Assembly (NCBI GenBank): GCA_039545315.1
Contig: BCIM01000002.1
Location: forward strand, 2,456,331 to 2,520,330
Origin: Kondoa malvinella
Taxonomy: Eukaryota; Basidiomycota; Agaricostilbomycetes; Agaricostilbales; Kondoaceae
Direction: 5' to 3'
DNA length: 64,000 nt
Below are positions 48,163-58,238 of this stretch, piece by piece. The position numbers and the translations under genes are program-made. The notes under the pieces are model-generated. The model made no database searches. It was given only the letters and a program-made list of their open reading frames with translations, and was not told the DNA's origin. Each line of letters opens with the position of its first letter. Position 1 is the first letter of the stretch.

Positions 48163-49540
48163 TTACATGTATTTCCGCTTGATGCCGCCTTCAACGCCAG
48201 CAGCATGGATAGCCTGCACTTGCTCGGCAGACAGATCTGGAAAGGGCCCGGTAGAAAGCTGCTCTTCAATGCGCTCAATCTTGCTTGTAGTGGTCACGAC
48301 GACAGCTCCCTACATGAAATGTGAGGAAGAGCATACCGACGAGCTAACTTTGAAGTACCTTAGCATGGGCCCACTATATGATTGAACATCAGAAGCGGCA
48401 GGAGACATATGGTCAACGACCAACTTTGAGCAGCACCTGGTGCAAAGTGACAGATTTGCCAGAAGCAGTCGAGAGCTCGAGGGCTACTCGCTCAACGACA
48501 GCATCGACAGGGCCGCCTGCATATCTGTTCAGAGCTGAACCAAGGCAGTCGGCAGTCACTAACCTGGAAAGCGAGCGATAGGAGCACTTGATGTATAAGC
48601 AGCAGGCTTGATGTCTTGAGCCAGACAGAAGTCTATGAGCTCTTGCGTATCTTCTATGACGTCTGTGGATCAGATCAGCTATGTTGAGACTCTCAGCTGC
48701 ACCGTGCTGACAGGGATGAATCTCGACTTGATTCATAACTACTTTAGGTCAGCTGAGTTTGGCCAATACGTATGATCGACTTTACCTGGCGTCTCAGAGC
48801 AAGTCGCTAGAAGCTCTTTGAGATGCCTGAGCCGAAATTTGGAGACACCAATCGACCTAAAAGCAGGTATCGACCAGCACTCAGGTAGTATGAATTGAGT
48901 TGCGCTCACCGTGCCAGACCAAGCTTTTTTAATATCGACCATTTGCTTCCACATAGTAGCGATATCACCTAGCAAAGGACTGTGCAGAAGATAGAGATCC
49001 ACATAATCGGTCTGCAAGTCGTCTAGCTGTCTTCTCAAAGTCGCCTCGACATCTTTGGCTAATTCCGGGAGGCTGAGCTTGGTAGTGACGAGAAGTTCGC
49101 TCCTAGGTACTCCACATGTTGTGATAGCGACACCTTGAGATTTTTCTGTCAGATATTCTTCGGCTGTCAAGCAGTATCAGCTTCAAAATCGCATTGTTTT
49201 GCATTGACGGACCTCCCTCCAGGTGTCTAGGAGAAAGAGATCTGAATCCACTGCAACACACACCTGGTAGCGCCTACCGATAACCCTGTGGTGGGAATTC
49301 GTCAGTATGGGTCAAGCAGCTGTTTCCGAGCAAACATACAGCTTTGATAGCAGCTTTGGCGATATCTACCAGCTCCTCGTTGACACCTCCTGGACCAGTC
49401 TTACCAAAGTGGACTGTTGCGAAGCCAAAAGCGATCGAGCCAAAAATCTGTAAGACTGCTCATCCAGCATATACAATTCGTTTGCAATACAGACGCACGA
49501 CCTTGCCGTCGGCTAGAGTGACAGATGACCAGGTGTTCAT
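48163..49540 (-). CDS. aldo-keto reductase copy 1, active-site change and frameshift
   Basis: NAD(P)H-dependent aldo-keto reductase, paralogue of the gene at 54235-55666. Exons: MNTWSSVTLADGKV; IFGSIAFGFATVHFGKTGPG to AKAAIKA; an 8-nt microexon GGTTATCG (49278-49285); a 14-nt exon (49213-49226); EEYLTEKSQG to LQTDYVDLYLLHSPLLGD; SIGVSKFRLRHLKELLA; EIHPYVIEDTQELIDFC; a 15-nt WAHAK exon; GAVVVTTTSKIERI to GGIKRKYM. Of the catalytic tetrad, Tyr, Lys (VTTK) and His (LLHSP) are kept, but the Asp of GYRHxD is Glu (GYRHLEGAEEY). In addition, a run of six A at about 48925-48930 shifts the frame against the paralogue; five would restore KKLGLARSIGVS. A weak GTCTGG donor could rescue a shorter join. 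Possibly a decaying copy or a sequencing slip. Confidence 0.75.
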
Positions 49541-50975
49541 GCTTCTGACAATATTTCTCTGTCTGGAGAGAAAAGACAGAGCACCGACGAGAAATGCCAT
49601 TGACCAGTGGTACAGATAGGTAACGCTGAACGCAGCGCAGGAGCCAGAGTAGGAAGCTACACGAAGACAGGCTGCCGACGAGTGAGGACAGAAAGAGAAG
49701 GCAAGCATAGCCCAGCACTTGCAATTGAAGAGAAGCTGTCATCTCGTCTTTGTGTCGAAGAGGATAGGCAGCGACGCGGTAAAGTCTGGTCATGACATCT
49801 TGTGAAGGGACGGTCTATACAGTAGCGTTGTCACCTTTTAGAAGGGAAGTCGCATCACAGTACGGCTGGTAGATCTAGTACAACTTGAACATCAAGTCAA
49901 AGTGTAATTACATCTCGAAGGCAATGGCTTGTCTGCTCATCCAGGCAACATCAGACTATACCAAGAGTAACTCTGCAGCTCGCCATCCTTGAAAAAGTCG
50001 TGAGCAATTCTGGCAGCGATGCATCAGCTAGTTTGCAATGACAGGGTAAGGCACTAACGAGACACTGCAGTCGAAGCCTGCCTTAAGTGCAGCACCAGAT
50101 CCTGATCCGTTCTATGAGTGGGCGTTGCGCGTCAGAGGAATCGCTACAAGCCGATGAGTTCACTCACATTGTGGTGAATCTGCGCGACTACGACACGCAC
50201 GGCACGAGCTCGTACAGCTGGATGCTTCAGGACAGATTCTCCGAGCAGCTGGCCAATTCGTTGTCGTATCAATTCTCTCCGCACATAAACACTGAGCTCG
50301 AATGTGCTGGACACAAGATTAGGTTCCGCATCGAACGATGAGTAGTGACTCACCGACTGAAGCACGGATCTGACGAAAAATAGTTCAAAGAGGCGTAACC
50401 GACTATGGACCCGTCGATGACCGCTACAAGACACTGTGACCCCTCTTAGCAGTGCTTCTAACATTACATATGACAGCTCGCATACGGGCAGAGAGGCGGC
50501 CAATAGACCGGAAAGCCATTGCTTTCGCTCTGATGCTTGTACTGGAACAGTCAGAGCAAGAGCCTAAGTCGTAATGAGCCTTTTGTAGCGTCTTAGCTTG
50601 TCAATCCGTACATCGCTATACAAGATGGCACTGTTCCAAATCCCAACAACTATTCATAGTCAGCAGAGGCAAGAACTCGCGCGCGTTGTGCTCACTTTGA
50701 GGCAAGTCCTCCATCCTGGCATCACGGACATGTATCGAGTCCAGATGAATAGGGAGAGCGAAAGCTTTTGGTGGATATGGCGAGGGTTCGTCTGAGGACG
50801 GAAAACCGAGACCAGCGACGTGAGGCTGCAGCATGTTGTCAACTTTGATGATGCATGCGAAGCAAAAGGACTTGCTGCAGGGCTGATGAATTTGCTGTAA
50901 TGGTCCAAATGGCAAAGCACCCCTTCCTTTTCCGCAACATTCTTGAGACTGAAGTGCTGATCAATTTCGCAGCTT
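49541..50975. other. ambiguous region; possible unresolved gene at 50087-50503
   Basis: No confident gene. Between 50144 and 50503 both strands are open. On the minus strand STFELSVYVRRELIRQRIGQ with LLGESVLKHPAVRARAVRVV can be spliced (donor GTGAGT at about 50166, acceptor ATAG) to NGSGSGAALKAGFDCSVS. On the plus strand FTHIVVNLRDYDTHGTSSYS with WMLQDRFSEQLANSLSYQFS also looks protein-like. I recognise neither. 49541-49800 holds an in-frame hydrophobic upstream extension of the aldo-keto reductase frame, probably untranslated. Confidence 0.3.
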
Positions 50976-51551
50976 TCAAAATGAGAATGGCAGAAACTTG
51001 CCTTCCGCAGAAGTAAAAATCAATCGAATCAAGCCACGGTTTTGCTGCCTTGTTGATGGACAATGTGTCGCCTTTATCATGTTCATGATACCCTGACAAT
51101 AATAAATGCTGGACAGAGCCTCACAGGCCACACGGTATGTCTTGCGCTCTACAGTTAAAGGATGGCAACAGAGATGCTCGAAAAGGTTTGTTGCGAGACC
51201 TTCCCTGCGATAATGTGCTTCGACGACTATGTTGAGGGTGACAGAATACTGTAATCGATCAGTCCACCACAACACGGGTATGTCAAGGCTAACCTTGCAG
51301 CCGTTGTCGCTGCCAACATCCCAGACTGGCTCAAAAGTCCCGAATCCAGTCAGTGTATGGTTGTCGTGCACAACCAGTCGTGGATACTGTAGCCTTTCTA
51401 GATGCTGAAGCCACTGTAGAGTCTCTGATTCTGTTTTCCAGATGCTACAGGTCAAGAGTCCCTCTTCGATTGCAGAGTTGTGTAGTTGAGTGATGGCAGA
51501 AGCGTCGTCAGCAGTAGCGTCGCGCACGAAGATATGATCGTCCAGAACCAT
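50976..51551 (-). CDS. GNAT-family N-acetyltransferase, possibly truncated
   Basis: The N-terminus VLDDHIFVRDATADDASAIT with QLHNSAIEEG is the opening strand-helix of GNAT acetyltransferases, closest in layout to phosphinothricin/methionine-sulfoximine acetyltransferases. An intron (donor GTTAGC, about 51255-51300) joins DVGSDNGCK to YSVTLNIVVEAHYRREGLAT with NLFEHL, which is the acetyl-CoA-binding motif A (RxxGxA form: RREGLA). The usual C-terminal part (N-A-S-x-x-L-H-x-x-x-G-F and the following strand) is not visible: the open frame continues with unrelated-looking residues (IYYCQGIMNMIKATHCPSTR) to a stop at 50976. A further intron may reach other exons, but I found no good join. Substrate unknown. 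Confidence 0.6.
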   Translation of the reverse strand: MVLDDHIFVRDATADDASAITQLHNSAIEEGLLTCSIWKTESETLQWLQHLERLQYPRLVVHDNHTLTGFGTFEPVWDVGSDNGCKVSLDIPVLWWTDRLQYSVTLNIVVEAHYRREGLATNLFEHLCCHPLTVERKTYRVACEALSSIYYCQGIMNMIKATHCPSTRQQNRGLIRLIFTSAEGKFLPFSF

Positions 51552-52201
51552 GATTGTAAGGGAAGAGCACTGAGAAAGACAGACATGGTTGCGTAAAGAG
51601 GAGGCGAGGCGATGTGTCGCGGTGTACCAAGCTGTGTTACGAGTTTACGCAGTGCTCATTGGAAGTTTAGCTTATTGACCTGGCCTTCCTCTGTACTGGC
51701 GGAAAACTTGATTTGGATGGAAGCAAGAACAATTTGTGGAAGTGCGCGCTGCGCGCTGCGCGTAACAAGACCACGAGAGAAGCGCGAATGAGCCTCAAGA
51801 CAGGTCATTAAGCACAACAAGGGAAGAACACAAGCCTCGCAATAGCTCGATCAGAAGAAGCCGACATGAGACTCGAAAATGCGGCCGACGATTTGGAGCC
51901 AGGCGAGAACGAACACAGGGATTCACACGGTATTCGCACTGCTAGCCGTATCATTCTTGTAGTGTTTGCAAGGGGCGTAAAGCTTCTTCGGAAATGGTAC
52001 TGCTCAGCGTCAAGTGTACGGCTGTTTCGAAGTGAGCATGACCACTTTCACTGCTCGTTACTGCGACGCCCTGTGATGCTTGAGTCGTAGAGCAGGACTG
52101 TTCATGTGAGACAGCAACACTAGCATGCATTGCTGTACCGAATTACAATCTCCATGACCTATGTCGGACCAGCCAGACAATAGCGACTCTTCAAAGCACC
52201 T
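51552..52201. other. intergenic region with GCGC-rich repeat
   Basis: Contains a tandem GCGCGCTGCGCGCTGCGCG-type repeat around 51743-51762. An ORF at 51866-52090 (MRLENAADDLEPGENEHRDS...) has no family match and no splice partner that I could find. Should include the GNAT promoter and the 3' end of the thaumatin-like gene. Confidence 0.4.
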
Positions 52202-53844
52202 CTACTCGGTCCTGCTGTGTCGTCCACGTCCCTTGCGGTTGTCATTGCAGTCGTGCTAGAAAGGTGAGATCAGTGCATGCTTGTTAATAGCTCATCGCAG
52301 GATGCTTACGTGACCGGTAGGACGAGGTCTGCGTGACTTGCTAGCAGGGCTAGAGGGTTTACCAGCTACTGAGGAGGAAGTGACAGTCGGCCTGGAGTCG
52401 GCTGCAGAGGATACTTCAGGGAGTTCATTCGCGGAGGTACTGGCAGATTTGGTTGGCACTTGGCTGGTCAAGCTGATAGACGGCGCAGCAGAGGGTTTAC
52501 TGCTAGGGCTTGATCCATTGGCAGATCCCTTGGGGCAGAAAGTGACAGTGCTACAAACACATTAGACATTTTCGCTGGATCTCGATGAAAAGCTCACTAG
52601 TCTGATTCGAGAGAGCTATCGCATCTCAACAGAACAGCGTCTGAACCGCCTTCGTCATATGCATACGCGTAGACCCTAGAGCTATCTGAGCTGCTGTTGA
52701 TCGCAAAGGATCCACGACTCACTCGGGACAAGCACCCTCTGTCGACATGTCAGCTTGACTTTCGGGCTTTGATTAACTGCTCACTAAAGACATCGTAATG
52801 CATCACACCGCTGGCTGGGCACGTAGATGGCAGATTGTGTTTCCCAGTGCAGCAACTTTGTCCCGACTGCTCGGACACGTCAGCCAAAAGCTGGTGAACA
52901 AGCAGGAATAATTCACGGGGTCAAGACCAGCTACAAGCTATGTATGAGCATGCTGCAGCAGCTTTCATTAGTGAGAGCTTACCTTGACAAGCAGAAAGAC
53001 AGCCAACAACTGATCCATCGGCAGCCTTGACCTGGAGCTCCTCCTTGAAAGCTGGTCAGTGTCGTTCATTAGCATGAGCTGGATGAAGCATACAGGGCAG
53101 ATCTTGTTGATGTCAGTCGCACAGGAAGGAGCTTTGCAGTCAGAGGAGGGTTCGATCGTCATGGGAACATTTGACCCTAGAGCGCATGTGAGACGAGATT
53201 CGGGTTGCTTGAGCTGTATAGCATACCGTCAACGTTGCTAATGTCGTAGTCTGTCACCGTAAGATCAAAAAACAAACACACGGCTGAGCAGTGAGATGGC
53301 TCACAATCTCCTCCATCTGGTGTGTCGAGGCAGAACTCCGCAAGAGTAACTGGAGCAACACCAGTACCGCTGTTGAGATCACATTCGAGACCCCCCTGTC
53401 CGCATGATCAGGCTTTGCTCATAGTTTCGCTTAAAAAAAAGATCACGTTGCAGCCGCCAGTAGTGCACGTCTGTGGCAAGACGCTGTTATCGCCAAATTC
53501 ACATTGCGTGCGCGCCCAGAAGCGACCACCTTGACACATGATGAGCACTTGCAAGTCAAAGCACAAGAGAAAACATACACCAATTCGCCTTCACATCAAT
53601 ACGAGTCGATTCACCGGCCTTGAGCTCCCAGCCAGAAGCAGCATCAGGCTGTAAGCCTTTTGCGAGCACGTCCGGGCTTGAAGATCAAAACAATCAGAGC
53701 ATGCAGGAAATTGCTTTGCAGAACTCACTTTGTGAACAAGGCAGGCCAGACAGTCTCACTGCAACCATTGACTATGTTAATGCTCCTTTGGGCCGAAGCG
53801 AGAGGAGCCATGAGGACTGCAATGGAAATGATAGAAGCAAGCAT
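52202..53844 (-). CDS. secreted thaumatin-like protein (TLP, GH152-type fold)
   Basis: Secreted, disulfide-rich protein of the thaumatin/osmotin fold; some fungal members act on beta-1,3-glucan. A signal peptide (MLASIISIAVLMAPLASA) precedes QRSINIVNGCSETVWPALFT. Following exons give GLQPDAASGWELKAGESTRI, NWCGRFWARTQCEFG, LPQTCTTGGCN, ECDLNSGTGVAPVTLAEFCL, DYDISNVDG, SNVPMTIEPSSDCKAPSCAT with DINKICP, ELQVKAADGSVVGC, YCCTGKHNLPSTCP and AYAYAYDEGGSDAV, i.e. the family order with many conserved cysteines and the acidic-cleft residues (R in GRFW, E in LAEF, D in YD). Beyond the fold is a Ser/Thr/Pro-rich tail (~60 residues) and, after a last intron, a basic His/Arg end (HHDCNDNRKGRGRHSRTE). About nine exons. 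Confidence 0.88.
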
Positions 53845-54234
53845 GTTTTCGGGAATGTGTTGGAAAGAATGTATAGAGAGACCTGCTCTGAATTAGATGA
53901 GAGAGAAAAAGAGATCGAACCGGTCGCTTATAAGCAAGGAGAGAGTAGCTAAGGGAGATCAGAATCAACGGAAACCTAGCAACGCTTAGACCCTTTTGCG
54001 GAAATTCCTTTCAAGAGGAATCTGCTTCGCAACCTTGTCGACGACACGCTAGCCAAGGTTCTCCAACCTTTGATCTGTATCGGAATGTATAGACTTGCCA
54101 TAGCAGAAGCGAGAGGCGAAATTCGGTTCATAGGCAGAAGCACATGCTTGAAGCAGAAATGCAATGTACAGTACATTAAACCGTGTCCGCCCTGTATGGG
54201 AATTAGCCTACTGCCTGATTAGTGCCTGAGCGAC
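53845..54234. other. promoter region of thaumatin-like gene
   Basis: 390 bp between the thaumatin-like start and the stop of aldo-keto reductase copy 2. No gene, repeat or RNA recognised. Confidence 0.4.
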
Positions 54235-55666
54235 TCACATGTAGATACGCTGAACCCCTCCTTGAATACCGGCATCGTGAATAGCTTGGACTTGATTTCC
54301 GGTCAATTCAGGCAATCCACCTGCTTCAAGTTGTTCCTTCATTCTGCTTGGCTTTGTTGATGTAGTAATGACGATTGCTCCCTGCTACTCGTTAGGCCAA
54401 AAGCGCGCGATATAGGTCAAAGCAGACCTTTGCATGAGCCCACTACAACATTGCTTAGCGATAGTCACATCAACAAGACGATGAGATGAGACGGACCTTC
54501 AGTAGCACCTGACCAGGATTGACCTCTTTACCAGATGCAGTTGATAGTTCACCAGCTACTCGAGCTGTAACTTCATCAACTGGACCGCCGGCGAATTTAT
54601 GCACCGGTGCGCTTGGTGAATAAGCTTGAGGCTTGATGTCGTTGGACAGACAGAAGTCGAGCACTTCTTGGGTATCTCCCATGACGTCTGAGGGACCTTT
54701 CTCAGCGGGTACATTATCCAAAGAACCCGATGTACGCACACGGATGGATCTCCAGCTGAGATAATGAATGAGTATTGACATAGTCATGATAGCTTCAGCT
54801 TACCTGGTTGACAACCGGCTTCTCTTTACAGCTAGCTAGCAACTCTTTCAAATGCCTGACTCTGTAATTCGATACACCAATAGACCTGCCAATCGCATAT
54901 CAGCGAGTGAACCTGATCAAAGGGGTATGCTTACCTGGCTAAGCCAGCCTTCTTGACACCCTCCATCTGTTTCCAAACCTCGCTTATATCCCCAATCAAA
55001 GGACTATGAAGCAAATACAGATCCACATAGTCCGTTTGTAGCTCTTCAAGTTGCTTCTTTAGCGTAGCCAGAATGTCCTTTGCGCTTTCTTTACGCGAGA
55101 CTTTTGAAGTAATGAACAATTCGTCGCGTGGAACGCCGCATTCTTGCATTGCTACGCCTTGTGATTTCTCGCTACGCTAACATTGGGTATGCCATCAGAG
55201 AGAATCAAGGGACTCTCACTTTGCATAGACTTCTGCACCATCAATATGACTAGTCGATCACACGTCAATGCTGTCTGAACAAGCTACGAGGGAGCTTACC
55301 GGTAACCCTATATACAACAATTAGCCAGACAGCCCAAAGTGATCAAATGTAGTTACAGCTTTGATAGCAGCCTTGCATGTTTCGACCAATTCTCTATTCA
55401 CGCCATCCGGTCCTAAATTCGTGTTAGATCCTTTGTAGTATGCGTGCGCGTCAAATTGCTCACCTGTCTTTGCATAATTGGCAGTACCAAACTTAGATCT
55501 ATTGATCAGTCACGAAACGTCATTGACGTGATTCCAAGCTCACGCCGTAGCCTATGCCTCCCTTGACCTGTTCACAGCGCATCAGACTCTACCTATACCT
55601 AGGGTACAAGAGGGTGAGACGCACGACGTTCCCATCGGCTAATTTAACGCTTGCCCAACTACTCAT
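54235..55666 (-). CDS. aldo-keto reductase copy 2
   Basis: NAD(P)H-dependent aldo-keto reductase, apparently intact. Exons: MSSWASVKLADGNV; the GGIGYG/FGTANYAKTG segment and PDGVNRELVETCKAAIKA; the 8-nt microexon GGTTACCG (55300-55307); a 30-nt exon (55220-55249) giving HIDGAEVYA; NEKSQGVAMQECGVPRDELF, ITSKVSRKESAKDILATL, QTDYVDLYLLHSPLIGD and KKAGLAR; SIGVSNYRVRHLKELLAS; PVVNQ; LEIHPYVMGDTQEVLDFCLS with IKPQAYSPSAPVHKFAGGPV; WAHAK; GAIVITTSTKPSRM to GIQGGVQRIYM. The catalytic tetrad Asp-Tyr-Lys-His is present (HIDGAEVY, ITSK, LYLLH). Same exon pattern as copy 1, 5 kb away, so the two arose by duplication. Substrate unknown. Confidence 0.85.
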
Positions 55667-55916
55667 GTTATACAGTGATCGCTTGACCCAAGGACTTGGA
55701 ATTGACGCTCTTTTGGCTAGAATCTTGTATGCCAATGCGATCTTGTATTCGTTGACTGCGCAAGGCTAACCCCGGGCTGCTCTATCAAGCGATAGTCGGA
55801 CTGTTCATCCGAAAGGCACTTAGGCATCCTGCGGAGGCTTACGAAGCTTCCGAAAGGTACCGAGGAGAATCTGGAGGAGCCCTGAGTCACGACAGAAGAG
55901 AGAGGGCCAGGCTCTC

Positions 55917-58130
55917 ATGAAGCGGTGTGCTGTCCAACTACATCAACGAACATTTCAACTCGTCAGAAGGAATTTTGCGACCGTACCTCGTCAAAGGATA
56001 GCAGACGACAATATGGGTTCATGCATGCTCGTACGCTCTTATGACAGGCAGGGCCGCGCAACAGATCTGATCTCGGCGTTGACAGTCGGAGCCTTCAAAG
56101 AAATACAAGTGAACTGCCTTTTGCTCGCTAATCGTTGGAAAGCCGCTAAATATTTTTGCATGCAACCCTTAGGCCTTTCCCTGAATTCAAGTTCAAGGAG
56201 CGAACATGGCCAGACAAGCGCATTACGAAACCACCGAGGTGGCTTTCTTCAGATCTGCGAGATGGGAACCAGTCAAACGTGAATCCAATGACTGTCGAGC
56301 AGAAAACGAGATTCTATAAAATGGTGGGCAGCAGCCTCTGTGTCATGTATCGAGGGCTCATCAGTAGTGTTAGCTGGTCGAGATTGGGTTCAAAGAAATT
56401 GAAGTAGCGTTTCCTTCTGCAAGCGATACGGAATTTGGGTTTGTGCGAGGCCTGATAGAGAAGAAGATGGGCGAGAAAGAGGGCGTATGGTTACAGGTCA
56501 GGAGGAGTGCTCTAAGCTTGGGCTGCGGCTCATGCAGAGGCGCCACCCTGACAGGTCCTCTCACAATCGCGAGAAGAGCTCATACGAAGAACCTTTGAAT
56601 CAGTCAGAGATGCGCCTCGAGTCATCTTCCATCTCTACAACGCCTGCTCTCCTCTCTTCCGAGAAGTCGTCTTCGGCAACACTCAAGAACAAACAATAGA
56701 ACTCGCTCTCAAGCACGTCAAGCTCGTTAGGCAATTAGCAGACGAAGCAATAGCCAGAGGCGACAGGACAGAATGGCAATTCGAATACTCGCCAGAGACT
56801 TTCTCCCAGACGGAACCAGAGTTTGCTGTTCGGGTCTGTAACGAGGTGCAAAAGATTTGGTTCGAGGGCAAAGATCGGTCAAAAGAACACCCTATCATTT
56901 TCAACTTGCCTGCGACTGTAGAGGTAGCGACACCAAACAACTATGCTGATCGGGTGAGTGTCTTGTGCGAAGTGGGCTTACGAGCTCTGACTCCAGCATC
57001 GGCGGTCACAGATTGAACACTTCTGCCGGAACATCGATCATCGAGAACATTGTATCATTTCCCTTCACACGCACAACGACCGTGGTACTGGTGTAGCAGC
57101 AACAGAGCTCGGTCTTTTAGCGGGCGCAGACCGAGTCGAAGGCTGTCTGTTCGGCAATGGCGAACGCACAGGAAATGTCGACCTGGTCAACATTGCTCTC
57201 AACATGTACACTGAAGGCATCAACCCTCAACTCGACTTTTCCGACATTTACTCCATCATCCAAACAGTCGAAGAATGCAACGAGATCAAAGTCCACCCTA
57301 GACATCCTTACGCAGGCGAACTCGTCTTTACCGCTTTCTCAGGGTCTCACCAAGACGCCATCAAAAAGGGTTTCGCAGCACGAGAAAAGAAGGGCGATGA
57401 CTCAATCTGGTCAATGCCTTACCTCCCTATTGACCCAGCAGACATTGGTTGCAATTACGAAGCAGTCATTCGAGTCAACTCGCAATCAGGCAAGGGCGGT
57501 GTGGCATACCTCGTTCAACAAGCCCTGTCTCTGGATCTACCTCGTCGCATGCAAGTAGCCTTCTATCAAGTCGTGCAAGAAGTAGCGGACCGAACAGGCA
57601 AAGAAATGACAGCGGAAGACATTGAGCGAACATTCCGCACTGCTTATTCGCTCGGAAAAGGCTACCAAGGTCAATATACCCTCGTCGACTATGCTCTCGA
57701 CACTTCAGCGCAGGAAGACAGCAATGGCAAAAAGATTCGTCTGTTCTCTGGCAAAATTACAGACAATGGCACACCGCAGACCATCAAAGGAAGCGGGAAC
57801 GGTCCAATCTCTTCTATCCTCGATGCCCTCAAGAAGTATGCGAACGTCGATTTGTCAGTCAGGGAATACCACGAACACGCTATCGGCACTGGATCAGACA
57901 CTCGTGCCGCGTCATACGTCGAACTCACCCAGCCTGGAGCTGGACCAAAAGATGCTGGTGTTTGGGGTGTCGGTGTCGATGAGGATGTGACTGCAGCCTC
58001 GCTCAAGGCAGTTCTTAGCGCGGTCACTGCAAGTGTGCGGTCATCGGAAGAGCTTGAGGCTTCTGTAGATCAGGCAGTAGTCGGAGCGGATTCAGCAGTG
58101 GACAAGGTGCAGGTCAATGGATCCAAGTAA
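55917..58130 (+). CDS. LEU4: 2-isopropylmalate synthase
   Basis: First committed enzyme of leucine synthesis; condenses acetyl-CoA with 2-oxoisovalerate. From about 56174 the family is unmistakable: [40 protein letters not shown] (catalytic RDGNQ), [59 protein letters not shown] (metal HxH), [40 protein letters not shown] and [15 protein letters not shown]. The C-terminal regulatory domain ([40 protein letters not shown]) that binds leucine is complete. The start is unresolved: the PFPEF exon has no ATG in frame, so an upstream exon is needed. The ORF from 55917 ([20 protein letters not shown]) looks like a mitochondrial presequence and is my best candidate, but I could not phase the join. 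Confidence 0.9.
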
Positions 58131-58238
58131 GATGACAATGCATGTACTATACAGACTGTTGCTACAGACGCGTGGTCAATCAGATCCTCACTTCGTATAT
58201 GTCACCGGTTAACCGTAGACGGCCACTTCTCTCGAATC

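Noticed and set aside
48163..55666. A metabolic or defence gene cluster built from the two reductases, the GNAT protein and the thaumatin-like protein
   Set aside because: No core biosynthetic enzyme, regulator or transporter accompanies them; the reductases are a simple duplication, so a joint pathway is not supported.
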